64,000 nucleotides of DNA from Halorussus marinus (lineage in GTDB: Archaea > Halobacteriota > Halobacteria > Halobacteriales > Haladaptataceae), in the NCBI RefSeq assembly GCF_004765795.1, contig NZ_SBIV01000003.1, positions 1 to 64,000 on the forward strand, given 5' to 3'. Position 1 is the stretch's first letter. Every line of letters begins with the position of its first letter. The translations under genes and the position numbers were made by a program. Below are positions 33,708 to 42,929 of the stretch, in pieces. Under the pieces are notes generated by a model that was not told the origin of the DNA, searched no databases, and saw only the letters and a list, made by a program, of their open reading frames with translations.

Positions 33708-34352
33708 GTGCAACCAACGGCCGTGCTGTTCGACATGGACGGCGTCGTCGTCGACTCCGAGCGCTACTGGGTCGACATCGAAGAGACCCGGATCTACCCA
33801 GCGGTGGTCGAGGGATCGGTCGACGCCGAGGAGACCACCGGGATGAACTTCCGGGAGATCTACGACTACCTCGACGAACACTACGAGACGACCGTCGACA
33901 AGTCGGCGTTCGTCGAACGCTACGAGGAGGCGGCCCGGGACCTCTACGGCGAGCGGGTCGACCTGATGGACGGCTTTCGGGGGCTCGTTTCGGATCTCCG
34001 GGCGGACGACCGCCGGCTCGCGCTCGTCTCGTCGTCGCCGCCCGACTGGATCGATCGCGTCCTCGATCGGTTCGACGTCCGGGCGGCCTTCGACGAGGTG
34101 GTCAGCGCCGAGGAGATCGACGGCCCGAGCAAGCCCGATCCGGGCGTCTACGAGTACGCGGCCGAGCGCGTCGGCGTCGACCCCGTCGACTGCGTCGCGG
34201 TCGAGGACTCGGAGCACGGCGTCCAGTCCGCGAGCGCGGCCGGGATGGCCGTGGTGGGCTACCGCAACCGCTCGGGCGCCGACCTCGACCTCTCGGCGGC
34301 CGACGCGGTGGCCGACTCGCCCGACGACCTCCGGGCGATCCTGTTCGAGTAA
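33708..34352 (+). CDS. HAD superfamily phosphatase/phosphomutase-like hydrolase
   Basis: The 214-residue protein shows HAD motif I in LFDMDGVVVDSE (Asp9 nucleophile, Asp11), motif II in LALVSSSPP, the Lys of motif III in GPSKPDPGVY and motif IV in VAVEDSEHGVQSA. A four-helix cap after residue 15 places it with beta-phosphoglucomutase-like enzymes (subclass I). Substrate unknown: it may dephosphorylate a sugar phosphate or phosphoglycolate. The start GTG lies about 25 bases after a TATA-like GCATATTCC. Confidence 0.88.
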   Translation: MQPTAVLFDMDGVVVDSERYWVDIEETRIYPAVVEGSVDAEETTGMNFREIYDYLDEHYETTVDKSAFVERYEEAARDLYGERVDLMDGFRGLVSDLRADDRRLALVSSSPPDWIDRVLDRFDVRAAFDEVVSAEEIDGPSKPDPGVYEYAAERVGVDPVDCVAVEDSEHGVQSASAAGMAVVGYRNRSGADLDLSAADAVADSPDDLRAILFE

Positions 34353-34421
34353 TCCGGCCCTCCGGCGCCGCGTCCGCCCAGAGAGAAACGCCTTTGCCCT
34401 CCCCGCCCCGTGAACTCAACG

Positions 34422-36776
34422 ATGGAAGTCGCCGAGGTCGTCCCCGAGTTCGCCGAGGCGTTCCCGTTCGAGGAGTTCAACCGGATGCAACGGGAGGTGT
34501 TGCCCGCGCTCCTCGAAACCGAGGAGAACGTGGTCGCGAGCGCGCCGACCGCGAGCGGTAAGACGGCGCTGGCGGAGCTGGCGATCTGCCGGACGCTGGA
34601 GGCGGGCGGGACCGCGCTGTTCGTTGCGCCGATGCGCGCGCTCACCAACGAAAAAGAGAGCGAGTGGGAGCGTTTCGAGGAACTCGGCTACTCGGTGTAC
34701 GTCGTCACGGGCGAGCGCGACCTCAACCCCCGGCGGGCCGAGCGCGCCGACATCCTCGTGATGACCCCCGAGAAGACCGACTCGGCGACCCGCAAGCACG
34801 ACTCGCGGCGCTACTCGTTCATCCGGGACGTCGACTGCTGTGTCATCGACGAGGTCCACCTGCTCGACTCCGAGAAGCGCGGGAGCGTCCTCGAAGTCAC
34901 CATCTCTCGGCTCCGACGGCTCTGTGACCCGCGGGTGGTCGCGCTCTCGGCGACGATGCCAAACGTCTCGGACGTGGCCGCGTGGCTCGACGCCCCGCCA
35001 GAGGCGACCTTCGAGTTCGGCGACGACTACCGGCCGGTCGAGCTCCACTCGGGCGTCGAGACCTACACCCACGGCGACAACTCCTTTGCCGACAAGTACC
35101 GCCGGCTCTATCGCGCGCTCGACCTCGCCGAACCCCACATCCGGGACGGCGGCCAGTCGCTCGTGTTCGTCTCCTCTCGGCAGGACACGGTGCAGGCCGC
35201 CAAGAAGGCCCGCGACGAGATCGCCGAGCGCGACGTTCCGGTCGGGGCGCGGGGCGACTACGACTTTCACACCGACACCAAGGCGCTCCAGAACGAGACG
35301 CTCCGCAAGTCGGTCCTCGACGGCGTCGCCTTCCACCACGCCGGGCTCTCGAAAAACGACAAGGACCTCGTCGAGGAGTGGTTCAAGCAGGGCAAGATCC
35401 AACTCCTCTTTTCGACGTCGACGCTGGCGTGGGGCGTGAACCTCCCGGCCCGGTGTGTCGTGCTCCGTGACACGAAGCTCCACGACCCGCTCGAAGGCGA
35501 GGTGGACATGAGCCCGCTCGACATCCTCCAGATGCTCGGGCGGGCGGGCCGCCCGGAGTACGACGACGTGGGCTACGGCTGGGTCGTCAGCGACCGCTCG
35601 GAGGCCGACAAGTACCGCCGGCTCCTCCGGGACGGCAAGGAGATCGAGTCGCGGCTCGCGGCGGACCTCGACGCCCACCTCAACGCCGAGATCGCGATGG
35701 GGACCATCAGAGACCTCGGCGACGTGATGGACTGGCTCGAAACGACGTTCTACTACGTCCGCGCCCGGGCCGACCCCGACGCGTACGGCCTCGACGACGT
35801 CCACGAGGGGCTCCGCGAGCGAGTCCGGACCGCGCTCGACGGTCTCGAAGCCCGCGGGTTCGTCGAGGTCGGCGAGGACCTCTCGGTGGCGGCGACGCCG
35901 CTGGGTCGGCTCGCCTCGAAGTTCTATCTCCGGCTCGAGACCGCCGAGGGGTTCCACGACCTCGCGCAGGCCGAGTCGGTCGGGACCGCCGACGTGCTCC
36001 GGACGGTCGCCGACGCCGCGGAGTTCGACAGCGTGAGCGCCCGCCAGTCCGAGCGCGAGGCGGTCGATTCGGTGCTGGTGGGCCGGAAGACCGGCGACCT
36101 CGACCCCGGAACCCGGAAGGTGCTCGCGATCCTCCGATCGTCGATGTCGGGCACCACGCCGACCGAACTCCGGAGCGACGCGTGGGTCATCACCCAGAAC
36201 GCGCTCCGACTGCTGGCGGCGCTGGGCGCCTTCTTCGATCGGTTCGACCGCCCGGCGGCCGCCAACCTCGCGCGCCGGATCGAGGCCCGCATCGACCACG
36301 GGGTCAGCGACGACGCGGTCGGGCTCACCGCCATCGACGGCGTGGGATCGGGCCGAGCGAGCAAGCTCGCCACCGAGGGCATCGCGACGCCCGCCGACGT
36401 GCGCGCGGCGGGCGAAGACGGTCTCGTCGACGCCGGACTCTCGGCCGGCGTGGCGGAGGCCGTCCTCGAAAGCGCCCGCGACTTACCGGCGGTGGACGTC
36501 GAGTGGGGGCCGTTCCCCGACTCGGTCCCCCGCGGCGAGAACGACATGCGGGAAGTGACCGTGCACAACGCGGGCGACGGCGCGCAGGCGGGCGTCCGGG
36601 TCACGGTCAACGGCGTCGAGATGACCGCGACCGAGACGTACCTCGACGCCGAGACGACCGTCCCGGTCGGCGTGTTCGGCGGGACCGACGACGAGATGGA
36701 GTACGAGATCGAGGTCACGTTCCCGGACCTGCCGTTGCTCCCGGTCCGAGACTCCCGGACGGTCCGGGTCGACTAG
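34422..36776 (+). CDS. hel308: ATP-dependent DNA helicase Hel308
   Basis: The 784-residue superfamily 2 helicase has Walker A ASAPTASGKTALAELA near residue 44, DEVH in CVIDEVHLLD, the SAT motif in VVALSATMPNVSDVA, LVFVSSRQ, FHHAGL and QMLGRAGRPEYD. A winged helix and ratchet domain follow, with helix-hairpin-helix TAIDGVGSGRASKLATEGIATPADV (in two halves) near the C-terminus. The last 90 residues are an extra beta domain. It remodels stalled replication forks. The ATG at 34422 is preferred to the GTG at 34410. Its TAG shares the palindrome CTAG with the stop of the convergent MATE gene. Confidence 0.95.
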   Translation: MEVAEVVPEFAEAFPFEEFNRMQREVLPALLETEENVVASAPTASGKTALAELAICRTLEAGGTALFVAPMRALTNEKESEWERFEELGYSVYVVTGERDLNPRRAERADILVMTPEKTDSATRKHDSRRYSFIRDVDCCVIDEVHLLDSEKRGSVLEVTISRLRRLCDPRVVALSATMPNVSDVAAWLDAPPEATFEFGDDYRPVELHSGVETYTHGDNSFADKYRRLYRALDLAEPHIRDGGQSLVFVSSRQDTVQAAKKARDEIAERDVPVGARGDYDFHTDTKALQNETLRKSVLDGVAFHHAGLSKNDKDLVEEWFKQGKIQLLFSTSTLAWGVNLPARCVVLRDTKLHDPLEGEVDMSPLDILQMLGRAGRPEYDDVGYGWVVSDRSEADKYRRLLRDGKEIESRLAADLDAHLNAEIAMGTIRDLGDVMDWLETTFYYVRARADPDAYGLDDVHEGLRERVRTALDGLEARGFVEVGEDLSVAATPLGRLASKFYLRLETAEGFHDLAQAESVGTADVLRTVADAAEFDSVSARQSEREAVDSVLVGRKTGDLDPGTRKVLAILRSSMSGTTPTELRSDAWVITQNALRLLAALGAFFDRFDRPAAANLARRIEARIDHGVSDDAVGLTAIDGVGSGRASKLATEGIATPADVRAAGEDGLVDAGLSAGVAEAVLESARDLPAVDVEWGPFPDSVPRGENDMREVTVHNAGDGAQAGVRVTVNGVEMTATETYLDAETTVPVGVFGGTDDEMEYEIEVTFPDLPLLPVRDSRTVRVD

Positions 36777-38170
36777 TCGGCGCTCGCGCCGACCCGGTCG
36801 GCCGCCCGGCGCAACATCCCGTTGTTCGTGGTGTAGTAGTAGTAGAGGCCGGCGCCGACCGCGGCCGCGACGTTCGAGAGGGTGACCGCCCAGAAGACCG
36901 CGTGGACGCCGTAATCGAACCAGAGCGCGCCGACCGCCGCGATCGGGAGCCGGACCGCCCAGTACTGCAGGAGTCCGGCGACCATGCTGACTTTCGTCCG
37001 GCGGGCGCCGTTGAAGCCGGCGTTGAACATGTACGTCGCGCCGATGGCCCAGTAGCCAAACACCAGAATCTGGAGGTAGTCGACGCTGAGCGCGAGCCCC
37101 CGGGCGGAGACGTCCGGCACGAAGAGGGTCACCAGAAGCTCCGGGATCGCCCACTGGACGGCCCCCATCGCGGTCAGTCCGACGGCCGCGATGGCGGCTC
37201 CGACCCACGTCGCTCGGCGCGCTCGCAACGGCTGGTCCGCGCCGAGATTCTGGCCGACGACGCTCTGTGCCGCGCCCGAGAGCCCCTGTGCCGGGATGAA
37301 CGCGACGCTGGCTACTCGCGCGCCGACGGTGTAGGCGGCGACTCCCGCGGCGCCGCCGACGACCGAGACGAGGCCGACGATGACGACCCGAACCGACTGG
37401 CTCGCGATCTGCTGGCCGCCCCGCGGGAGCCCGACGTCGAGGATCTCGCGGTACTCCGCCGGATCGAAGCCGATCGACTCGCGGGTGATCGTGTAGCCGT
37501 CTCGGCCGCTCACCAGCAATCCGAGTGCGAGCGCGAACCCGGCGGTGTAGCCGACGGCGGTCGCGATCGCGGCCCCCCGGACGCCCATCGCCGCGAACGG
37601 GCCCCAGCCGAGGATCAAAAACGGGTCCAGTCCGAGGTTGACGACGACCGCGGTCACGTTGACGTACAGCGCCGCTCGCGAGTCGCCCCAGCCGACGAAC
37701 CCGCCCTCGATGGCGTCGCTGGCGGCCATGAACGGGAGCGCCAACATCACGGTCCCGAGATACACCGCCGCCTGGGCGGTCACGTCGGGCCCCGACAGCA
37801 CGAGCGCCATGATCCGGTCGGCGCCGGCGACCACGCCGGCGCCGACCGCCCCGCCGACCGCCAGCGCGAGCGTCAGGCCGTGGAACGCGGCGCGCCGACC
37901 GCCAGTGAGGTCGTCGGCGCCGACCCGCTGGGAGACAAGCACCTGCGTCCCGGTGAACGTGACGATCGTCGCGCTGAACACGAGCGCCATCACCGGAATG
38001 CTCGCGCCGACCGCGGCGACGGCGTCCTCGCCGAGCCGGCCGACCCAGAACGTGTCGACGACGTTCTGGACGACTTGGACGAGGTTCTGGACGACCAGCG
38101 GGGCCGCGAGCACCAGCAGGGCTCGGACGAGCGATCCGTCGGTTATTTCATCTCGGGAAACGTCGAACAT
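36773..38170 (-). CDS. MATE family efflux transporter
   Basis: The 465-residue protein has about twelve membrane spans and the two-repeat layout of MATE carriers (LVVQNLVQVVQNVVDTFWVGRLGEDAVAAVGAS early, then LPFMAASDAIEGGFVGWGDSRAALY, and a second half from about residue 230). It exports organic cations or toxic metabolites using sodium or protons. It is more like the DinF/NorM-type archaeal group. The 3' end overlaps hel308 by four bases. Confidence 0.93.
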   Translation of the reverse strand: MFDVSRDEITDGSLVRALLVLAAPLVVQNLVQVVQNVVDTFWVGRLGEDAVAAVGASIPVMALVFSATIVTFTGTQVLVSQRVGADDLTGGRRAAFHGLTLALAVGGAVGAGVVAGADRIMALVLSGPDVTAQAAVYLGTVMLALPFMAASDAIEGGFVGWGDSRAALYVNVTAVVVNLGLDPFLILGWGPFAAMGVRGAAIATAVGYTAGFALALGLLVSGRDGYTITRESIGFDPAEYREILDVGLPRGGQQIASQSVRVVIVGLVSVVGGAAGVAAYTVGARVASVAFIPAQGLSGAAQSVVGQNLGADQPLRARRATWVGAAIAAVGLTAMGAVQWAIPELLVTLFVPDVSARGLALSVDYLQILVFGYWAIGATYMFNAGFNGARRTKVSMVAGLLQYWAVRLPIAAVGALWFDYGVHAVFWAVTLSNVAAAVGAGLYYYYTTNNGMLRRAADRVGASAD

Positions 38171-38339
38171 CGTTTATTGTAGTTATCCAACGAGAAAAAC
38201 GCCGGTGTTAGGTATAGGGTTTTCGAAACTTGTCGTCGTGTAACAATGTTCAGGGCCCGGCGGTCGTCGGTGTCGGCGCCCCCGCTCGTCGTCGCTCTCG
38301 GTCAGACCGCATATAAGTCTGTCCCGCCTTACTCCACTC

Positions 38340-38972
38340 ATGCTCGGAGCAGAACGCCGTGCGGTCTCGGTCCGCGCCTCGGAACTCGCCGAACTCACGC
38401 CCGGTCGCACCGGGAACCTGAGCGTCCGTCGCGAGGACCGCTTTGCCGTCACGCCCACGGGTGTCGCCTACGACCGGATCGACGCCGGCGACGTGCCGGT
38501 CGTCGACTTCGAGGGCGACCGGATCGCCGGCGAACTCGCGCCGTCCTCGGAGACGCCGATGCACACCGCGATCTACCGGGAGTTCGGGCCGGGCGCGATC
38601 GTCCATACTCACTCGCCGTGGTCCTCGACGCTCGCGATCCTCCACGAACCGATCCCGCCCGTCCACTACATGCTCGCGCTCGCGGGGACCACCGTCCCGG
38701 TCGCCGACTACGCCACCTACGGCACGCCGGCGCTCGCCGCGAACGCGGTCGAGGCGATGGAGGCGGCCGACGCCGAGGCGTGTCTGCTCGCCAACCACGG
38801 CTTGCTCGCGACCGGCGACGATCTGGACGCCGCGCTCGAAACCGCGGTCAACGTCGAGTACACCGCCCGCATCTACTGTCAGGCGAAGGCGATCGGCGAC
38901 CCCGTCGAACTGAGTCCCGACGAGATGGGCGCGGTCGCCGAGAAGTTCGAGGGGTACGGCCAGGAGGAGTGA
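38340..38972 (+). CDS. Class II aldolase/adducin family protein (fuculose-phosphate aldolase-like)
   Basis: The 210-residue enzyme has TGNLSVRR near the N-terminus, SSETPMHTAIYREF with the catalytic Glu, IVHTHSPWSS with two zinc His and CLLANHGLLATG with the third zinc region. This is the FucA/AraD family; archaeal members cleave fuculose-1-phosphate or related ketose phosphates. Haloarchaeal homologues are sometimes annotated as L-fuculose phosphate aldolase. The ATG is about 25 bases after TATA-like CATATAAGTC (38309-38318), so the transcript is likely leaderless. Confidence 0.88.
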   Translation: MLGAERRAVSVRASELAELTPGRTGNLSVRREDRFAVTPTGVAYDRIDAGDVPVVDFEGDRIAGELAPSSETPMHTAIYREFGPGAIVHTHSPWSSTLAILHEPIPPVHYMLALAGTTVPVADYATYGTPALAANAVEAMEAADAEACLLANHGLLATGDDLDAALETAVNVEYTARIYCQAKAIGDPVELSPDEMGAVAEKFEGYGQEE

Positions 38973-38980
38973 GTCGGCGC

Positions 38981-39307
38981 TCAGTGATCGGCGTTCTCCG
39001 CGCCCGCGCTCTCGCGGTCGCGGTCGGGGTCGGGGGCGGGTTCGCGGCGCCGGCGTTTGGTTTCGCGTCGGCTCGACCGACCCATCTTGTAGGCCGTGTA
39101 CAGCAGGTAGACTCCGGACAGGCCGACCAGAACGTAGACGAAGTACTCGACGGTCTCGGCCGGGCCGGGCCTGAAGATGGGCTCGAGCCCCAGCGCGACC
39201 ACGTTGATCGGATCGCCGGTCAGCCCCGTGAGCCCGAGGATGCCCCACGTCACCGCGCCGAGGATCGCGAACAGCATGGCGAGCCAGTCGAGACCGTTAG
39301 TGTGCAT
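38981..39307 (-). CDS. Two-span membrane protein (DUF378-like)
   Basis: The 108-residue protein has spans at about 8-28 (LAMLFAILGAVTWGILGL) and 55-73 (FVYVLVGLSGVYLLYTA), and ends in an acidic/basic tail KMGRSSRRETKRRRREP. The pattern LDWLAMLFAILGAVTWGILG fits the DUF378 group of small bacterial and archaeal membrane proteins of unknown role. It converges on the aldolase gene. Confidence 0.7.
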   Translation of the reverse strand: MHTNGLDWLAMLFAILGAVTWGILGLTGLTGDPINVVALGLEPIFRPGPAETVEYFVYVLVGLSGVYLLYTAYKMGRSSRRETKRRRREPAPDPDRDRESAGAENADH

Positions 39308-39531
39308 GCCGAACGATAGGCGCCCGACGTGCTTTGTTATTCGTCCCTTAGCGTTCGAGAATCACGGAGTACTCCGTTTCACGCTCGTTCCGCCGCCGTC
39401 GATCGACCCCAACGCACGTCGTCGCAGGCTCGCCTCACGGATCGGCCGTTTCGGGCCCGGACGTTCGACGAACGTCCAGTCCGGCGCCGAATACCCCACC
39501 CTTTTGACGACCGCGGCCCAACGTGGTTCCA

Positions 39532-40500
39532 ATGAGCCGCCGCCGGAAACCCGACTGGCTGAAGACACAGCCGCCCGCCGGGCGGGAGTTCACTGGGATC
39601 AAACAGACGCTCCGGGACCACGACCTCCACACCGTCTGTGAGGAGGCAAACTGCCCGAACCTCGGTGAGTGCTGGTCGGGCCGAAGCCGCGGGTCGCAGA
39701 ACGCCGAGGGCGGGAACTCCGATTCGGGCGGGACGGCGACGTTCATGCTGATGGGCGATCAGTGTACCCGCAACTGCGGCTTCTGCGACGTCGACACCGG
39801 CGGGGGCCAGCCGCTGGACCCCGACGAGCCCGCGAACGTGGCGAGCGCGGTGGCCGAGATCGGGCTCGACTACGTCGTGCTCACGTCGGTCGACCGCGAC
39901 GACCTCGAAGGGCAGGGGGCGGCCCACTTCGCCGAGACCATCCGGGAGATCAAGCGCCGGGACCCCTCGATCCTCGTGGAGGTGCTCATCCCGGACTTCC
40001 AGGGTGACGAACGGCTGATCCGAAAGATCATCGACGCCGAACCCGACGTGCTCGCTCACAACGTCGAGACGGTCGAGCGCCTCCAGCGCCCCGTCAGGGA
40101 TCCCCGTGCGGGCTACGACCAGAGCCTCGGCGTGCTCGAACAGGCCGAGCGGGAGTCGGACGTCTACACCAAGACCAGCATCATGCTCGGGGTCGGCGAG
40201 TACGACCACGAGGTGTACCAGACGCTGAGCGACCTCCGGGAGATCGACGTCGACATCGTGACCCTCGGTCAGTACCTCCAGCCCTCCCGAGACCACCTCG
40301 ACGTCTCGGCGTACGTCCACCCTTCGAAGTTCGAGACGTGGCGGCGGGTCGCCGAGGACGAACTCGACTTCCTCTACTGTGCCAGCGGGCCGATGGTCCG
40401 GTCGTCGTACAAGGCGGGCGAGCTGTTCGTCGACGCCCTGCTCCGGGACGGGAAGACCGTCGAACAGGCGCGCCGCGAGGCCCGCCGAGCCTCCGTCTGA
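39532..40500 (+). CDS. lipA: Lipoyl synthase
   Basis: The 322-residue radical-SAM enzyme has both iron-sulfur sets: the auxiliary cluster CEEANCPNLGECW (C-x4-C-x5-C) and the radical cluster CTRNCGFCDV (C-x3-C-x2-C). It ends with GPMVRSSYKAGE, which carries the conserved RSSY serine ligand. A 16-residue hydrophilic insert (GRSRGSQNAEGGNSDS) lies between the two clusters. It adds sulfur to octanoyl groups on E2 lipoyl domains. It stands upstream of the 2-oxoacid dehydrogenase operon, which needs lipoate. The ATG at 39532 is chosen over one nine bases upstream. Confidence 0.96.
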   Translation: MSRRRKPDWLKTQPPAGREFTGIKQTLRDHDLHTVCEEANCPNLGECWSGRSRGSQNAEGGNSDSGGTATFMLMGDQCTRNCGFCDVDTGGGQPLDPDEPANVASAVAEIGLDYVVLTSVDRDDLEGQGAAHFAETIREIKRRDPSILVEVLIPDFQGDERLIRKIIDAEPDVLAHNVETVERLQRPVRDPRAGYDQSLGVLEQAERESDVYTKTSIMLGVGEYDHEVYQTLSDLREIDVDIVTLGQYLQPSRDHLDVSAYVHPSKFETWRRVAEDELDFLYCASGPMVRSSYKAGELFVDALLRDGKTVEQARREARRASV

Positions 40501-40802
40501 GCGAGCGACGAAGCGACCCATCGGGGAGATCGAGACCCGCAGTGTCCCGAAGCGACCGAATACCTTGGTGTTCCGAGCGCCTCTCGAAGTTGGCGCAATT
40601 TTTGCCGTTTGTCCACCCAGTCCGGAGATACGCGGGTATACGTCTGACGAACGTCTACCATACTCGAAGAAAACTTAGAAACGAACGATTACTCGGCGGA
40701 GAATCGGAACTCCGGGTGGAAAGTGACGGGAGAACCATACTTATGGAAAGTTAGTTACGAAAACCCTATAATGCGTGCGGATGACCTATTGAATATGTCA
40801 GG
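40501..40802 (+). promoter_or_regulatory. Intergenic region with promoter of the 2-oxoacid dehydrogenase operon
   Basis: About 300 bases without a gene. The composition becomes AT-rich from about 40,660. CCTATAATG (40764-40772), about 30-40 bases before the E1 alpha ATG, is the best TATA candidate, with a second ACTTATGG near 40,740. I see no attenuator-like structure. Confidence 0.45.
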
Positions 40803-41924
40803 ATGGGTTCGACCGTGAGCGTCGTACATCGAGACCCCCAGGACCGCGTACAGGTACTGGACGAGGACGGCAACGTCGTCGAGGGCGCGGAGGTCCCCGA
40901 CCTCTCCGACGACCGGATGGTAGAGATGTACCAGCAGATGCGGCTGGCCCGTCACTTCGACGAGCGGGCGGTCAGCCTCCAGCGCCAGGGCCGGATGGGG
41001 ACGTACCCGCCGCTGTCGGGCCAGGAGGGCGCACAGATCGGTAGCGCCCACGCGCTCGACGACGGCGACTGGCTGTTCCCGAGCTACCGCGAGCACGGCG
41101 CGGCGCTGGTTCGGGGGCTGTCGCTGAAACAGACCCTGCTGTACTGGATGGGCCACGAACAGGGCAACGCCGTCCCCGACGACGCCAACATCTTCACGGT
41201 CGCGGTTCCCATCGCGACCCAGATCCCCCACGCGACGGGGGCGTCGTGGGCCTCGAAGCTCAAGGGCGACGACAACGCCTTCCTCTGTTACTTCGGCGAC
41301 GGCGCCACCTCCGAGGGCGACTTCCACGAGGGACTGAACTTCGCGGGCGTGTTCGACACGCCGTCGGTGTTCTTCTGTAACAACAATCAGTGGGCGATCT
41401 CGGTGCCCCGCGAGCGCCAGACCGCCAGCGAGACCATCGCCCAGAAGGCCCAGGCGTACGGCTTCGAGGGCGTGCAGGTCGACGGGATGGACCCCCTCGC
41501 GGTGTACAAGGTGACCAGAGACGCCGTCGAGAAGGCCAAAGACCCCGGCGACGACGAGCAACGGCCGACGCTGATCGAGGCGGTCCAGTACCGCTTTGGC
41601 GCCCACACCACCGCCGACGACCCGTCGGTGTATCGCGACGACGACGAGGTCGAGCGCTGGAAGCAGAAAGACCCGATCCCCCGGCTGGAGTCGTTCCTGC
41701 GCGATCGGGGCGCGCTCGACGACGAGAAGATCGAGACCATCGAACGGGAGAACGAACAACGGGTCGCCGACGCCATCGACGCCGCCGAGGCGGTCGAACG
41801 CCCCGACCCCGAGGAGATGTTCGCCCACGTCTACGAGGGGATGCCCGGACGGCTCCAGGAACAGCTGGAGTGGTTCGACCGCGTCCGCGAACAGTACGGC
41901 GACGACGCGCTGCTGGAGGACTAA
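40803..41924 (+). CDS. pdhA: 2-oxoacid dehydrogenase E1 component, alpha subunit
   Basis: The 373-residue subunit has the thiamine pyrophosphate motif [20 protein letters not shown] followed by CNNNQWAIS, and [26 protein letters not shown]. These are standard for E1 alpha of pyruvate or branched-chain oxoacid dehydrogenase. It decarboxylates a 2-oxoacid with E1 beta. The stop is two bases from the E1 beta start. Gene content cannot tell whether pyruvate, 2-oxobutyrate or a branched oxoacid is used; haloarchaea oxidise pyruvate mainly by a ferredoxin oxidoreductase. Confidence 0.93.
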   Translation: MGSTVSVVHRDPQDRVQVLDEDGNVVEGAEVPDLSDDRMVEMYQQMRLARHFDERAVSLQRQGRMGTYPPLSGQEGAQIGSAHALDDGDWLFPSYREHGAALVRGLSLKQTLLYWMGHEQGNAVPDDANIFTVAVPIATQIPHATGASWASKLKGDDNAFLCYFGDGATSEGDFHEGLNFAGVFDTPSVFFCNNNQWAISVPRERQTASETIAQKAQAYGFEGVQVDGMDPLAVYKVTRDAVEKAKDPGDDEQRPTLIEAVQYRFGAHTTADDPSVYRDDDEVERWKQKDPIPRLESFLRDRGALDDEKIETIERENEQRVADAIDAAEAVERPDPEEMFAHVYEGMPGRLQEQLEWFDRVREQYGDDALLED

Positions 41925-41926
41925 CT

Positions 41927-42928
41927 ATGAGCCAGCCAGACTCAGAGCAAGCGACCGAGAACCTCACGCTGGTGCAGGCGGTTCGAGACGGCCTGCACAC
42001 CGAGATGGAGCGGGACGAAGACGTGCTCGTGATGGGCGAGGACGTCGGCAAGAACGGCGGCGTGTTCCGGGCCACCGAGGGCCTCTACGACGAGTTCGGC
42101 GACGATCGCGTGATCGACACGCCGCTCGCCGAATCGGGCATCGTGGGCACCGCGGTCGGGATGGCCGCCTACGGCCTGAAGCCCGTGCCCGAGATCCAGT
42201 TTCTCGGATTCATCTACCCCGCGTTCGACCAGATCGTGAGCCACGTCGCGCGCCTGCGCACCCGGAGCCGCGGACGGTTCACCTGTCCGATGGTGATCCG
42301 TGCGCCCTACGGCGGCGGGATCCGGGCGCCCGAGCACCACTCCGAGTCGACGGAGGCGTTTTTCGCCCACCAGCCCGGACTGAAGGTGGTCATCCCGAGC
42401 ACGCCCTACGACACCAAGGGCCTGCTCGCGTCGGCCATCCGGGACCCCGATCCGGTGATGTTCCTCGAACCGAAGCTCATCTACCGGGCGTTCCGGGGCG
42501 ACGTGCCGACCGACTCCTACGAGGTGCCGATCGGCGAAGCCGCGGTCCGCCGGGAGGGATCGGACGTCTCGGTGTTTACGTGGGGCGCGATGACCCGGCC
42601 GACGCTCGAAGCCGCCGAGCAACTCGAGGGCGAGATCGACGTCGAGGTCGTCGACCTCCGGACGATCTCGCCGCTCGACGAGGAGACCATCGTCGAATCG
42701 TTCAAGAAGACCGGGCGGGCCGCGGTGGTCCACGAGGCGCCGAAGTCGGGCGGTCTCGGCGGCGAGATCGCCTCGATTATCCAGGAGGAGGCGCTGTTGT
42801 ATCAGGAGGCGCCGGTCGAGCGCATCACCGGCTTCGACACGCCGTTCCCGCTGTACGCGCTCGAAGACTACTACCTGCCGGAGCCGGCCCGGATCAAGGA
42901 AGGCATCCGCGACGCGGTGAGCTTCTAA
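41927..42928 (+). CDS. pdhB: 2-oxoacid dehydrogenase E1 component, beta subunit
   Basis: The 333-residue protein opens TLVQAVRDGLHTEMERD, with VMGEDVGKNGGVFRATEGLYDEFG, TPLAESGIVGTAVGMA, GGGIRAPEHHSES and the C-terminal transketolase-like domain (VEVVDLRTISPLDEETI). It forms the alpha2-beta2 E1 heterotetramer with the previous gene. Start ATG at 41927, two bases after the alpha stop; its own stop is one base before the E2 start. Translation is clearly coupled. Confidence 0.94.
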   Translation: MSQPDSEQATENLTLVQAVRDGLHTEMERDEDVLVMGEDVGKNGGVFRATEGLYDEFGDDRVIDTPLAESGIVGTAVGMAAYGLKPVPEIQFLGFIYPAFDQIVSHVARLRTRSRGRFTCPMVIRAPYGGGIRAPEHHSESTEAFFAHQPGLKVVIPSTPYDTKGLLASAIRDPDPVMFLEPKLIYRAFRGDVPTDSYEVPIGEAAVRREGSDVSVFTWGAMTRPTLEAAEQLEGEIDVEVVDLRTISPLDEETIVESFKKTGRAAVVHEAPKSGGLGGEIASIIQEEALLYQEAPVERITGFDTPFPLYALEDYYLPEPARIKEGIRDAVSF

Positions 42929-42929
42929 C

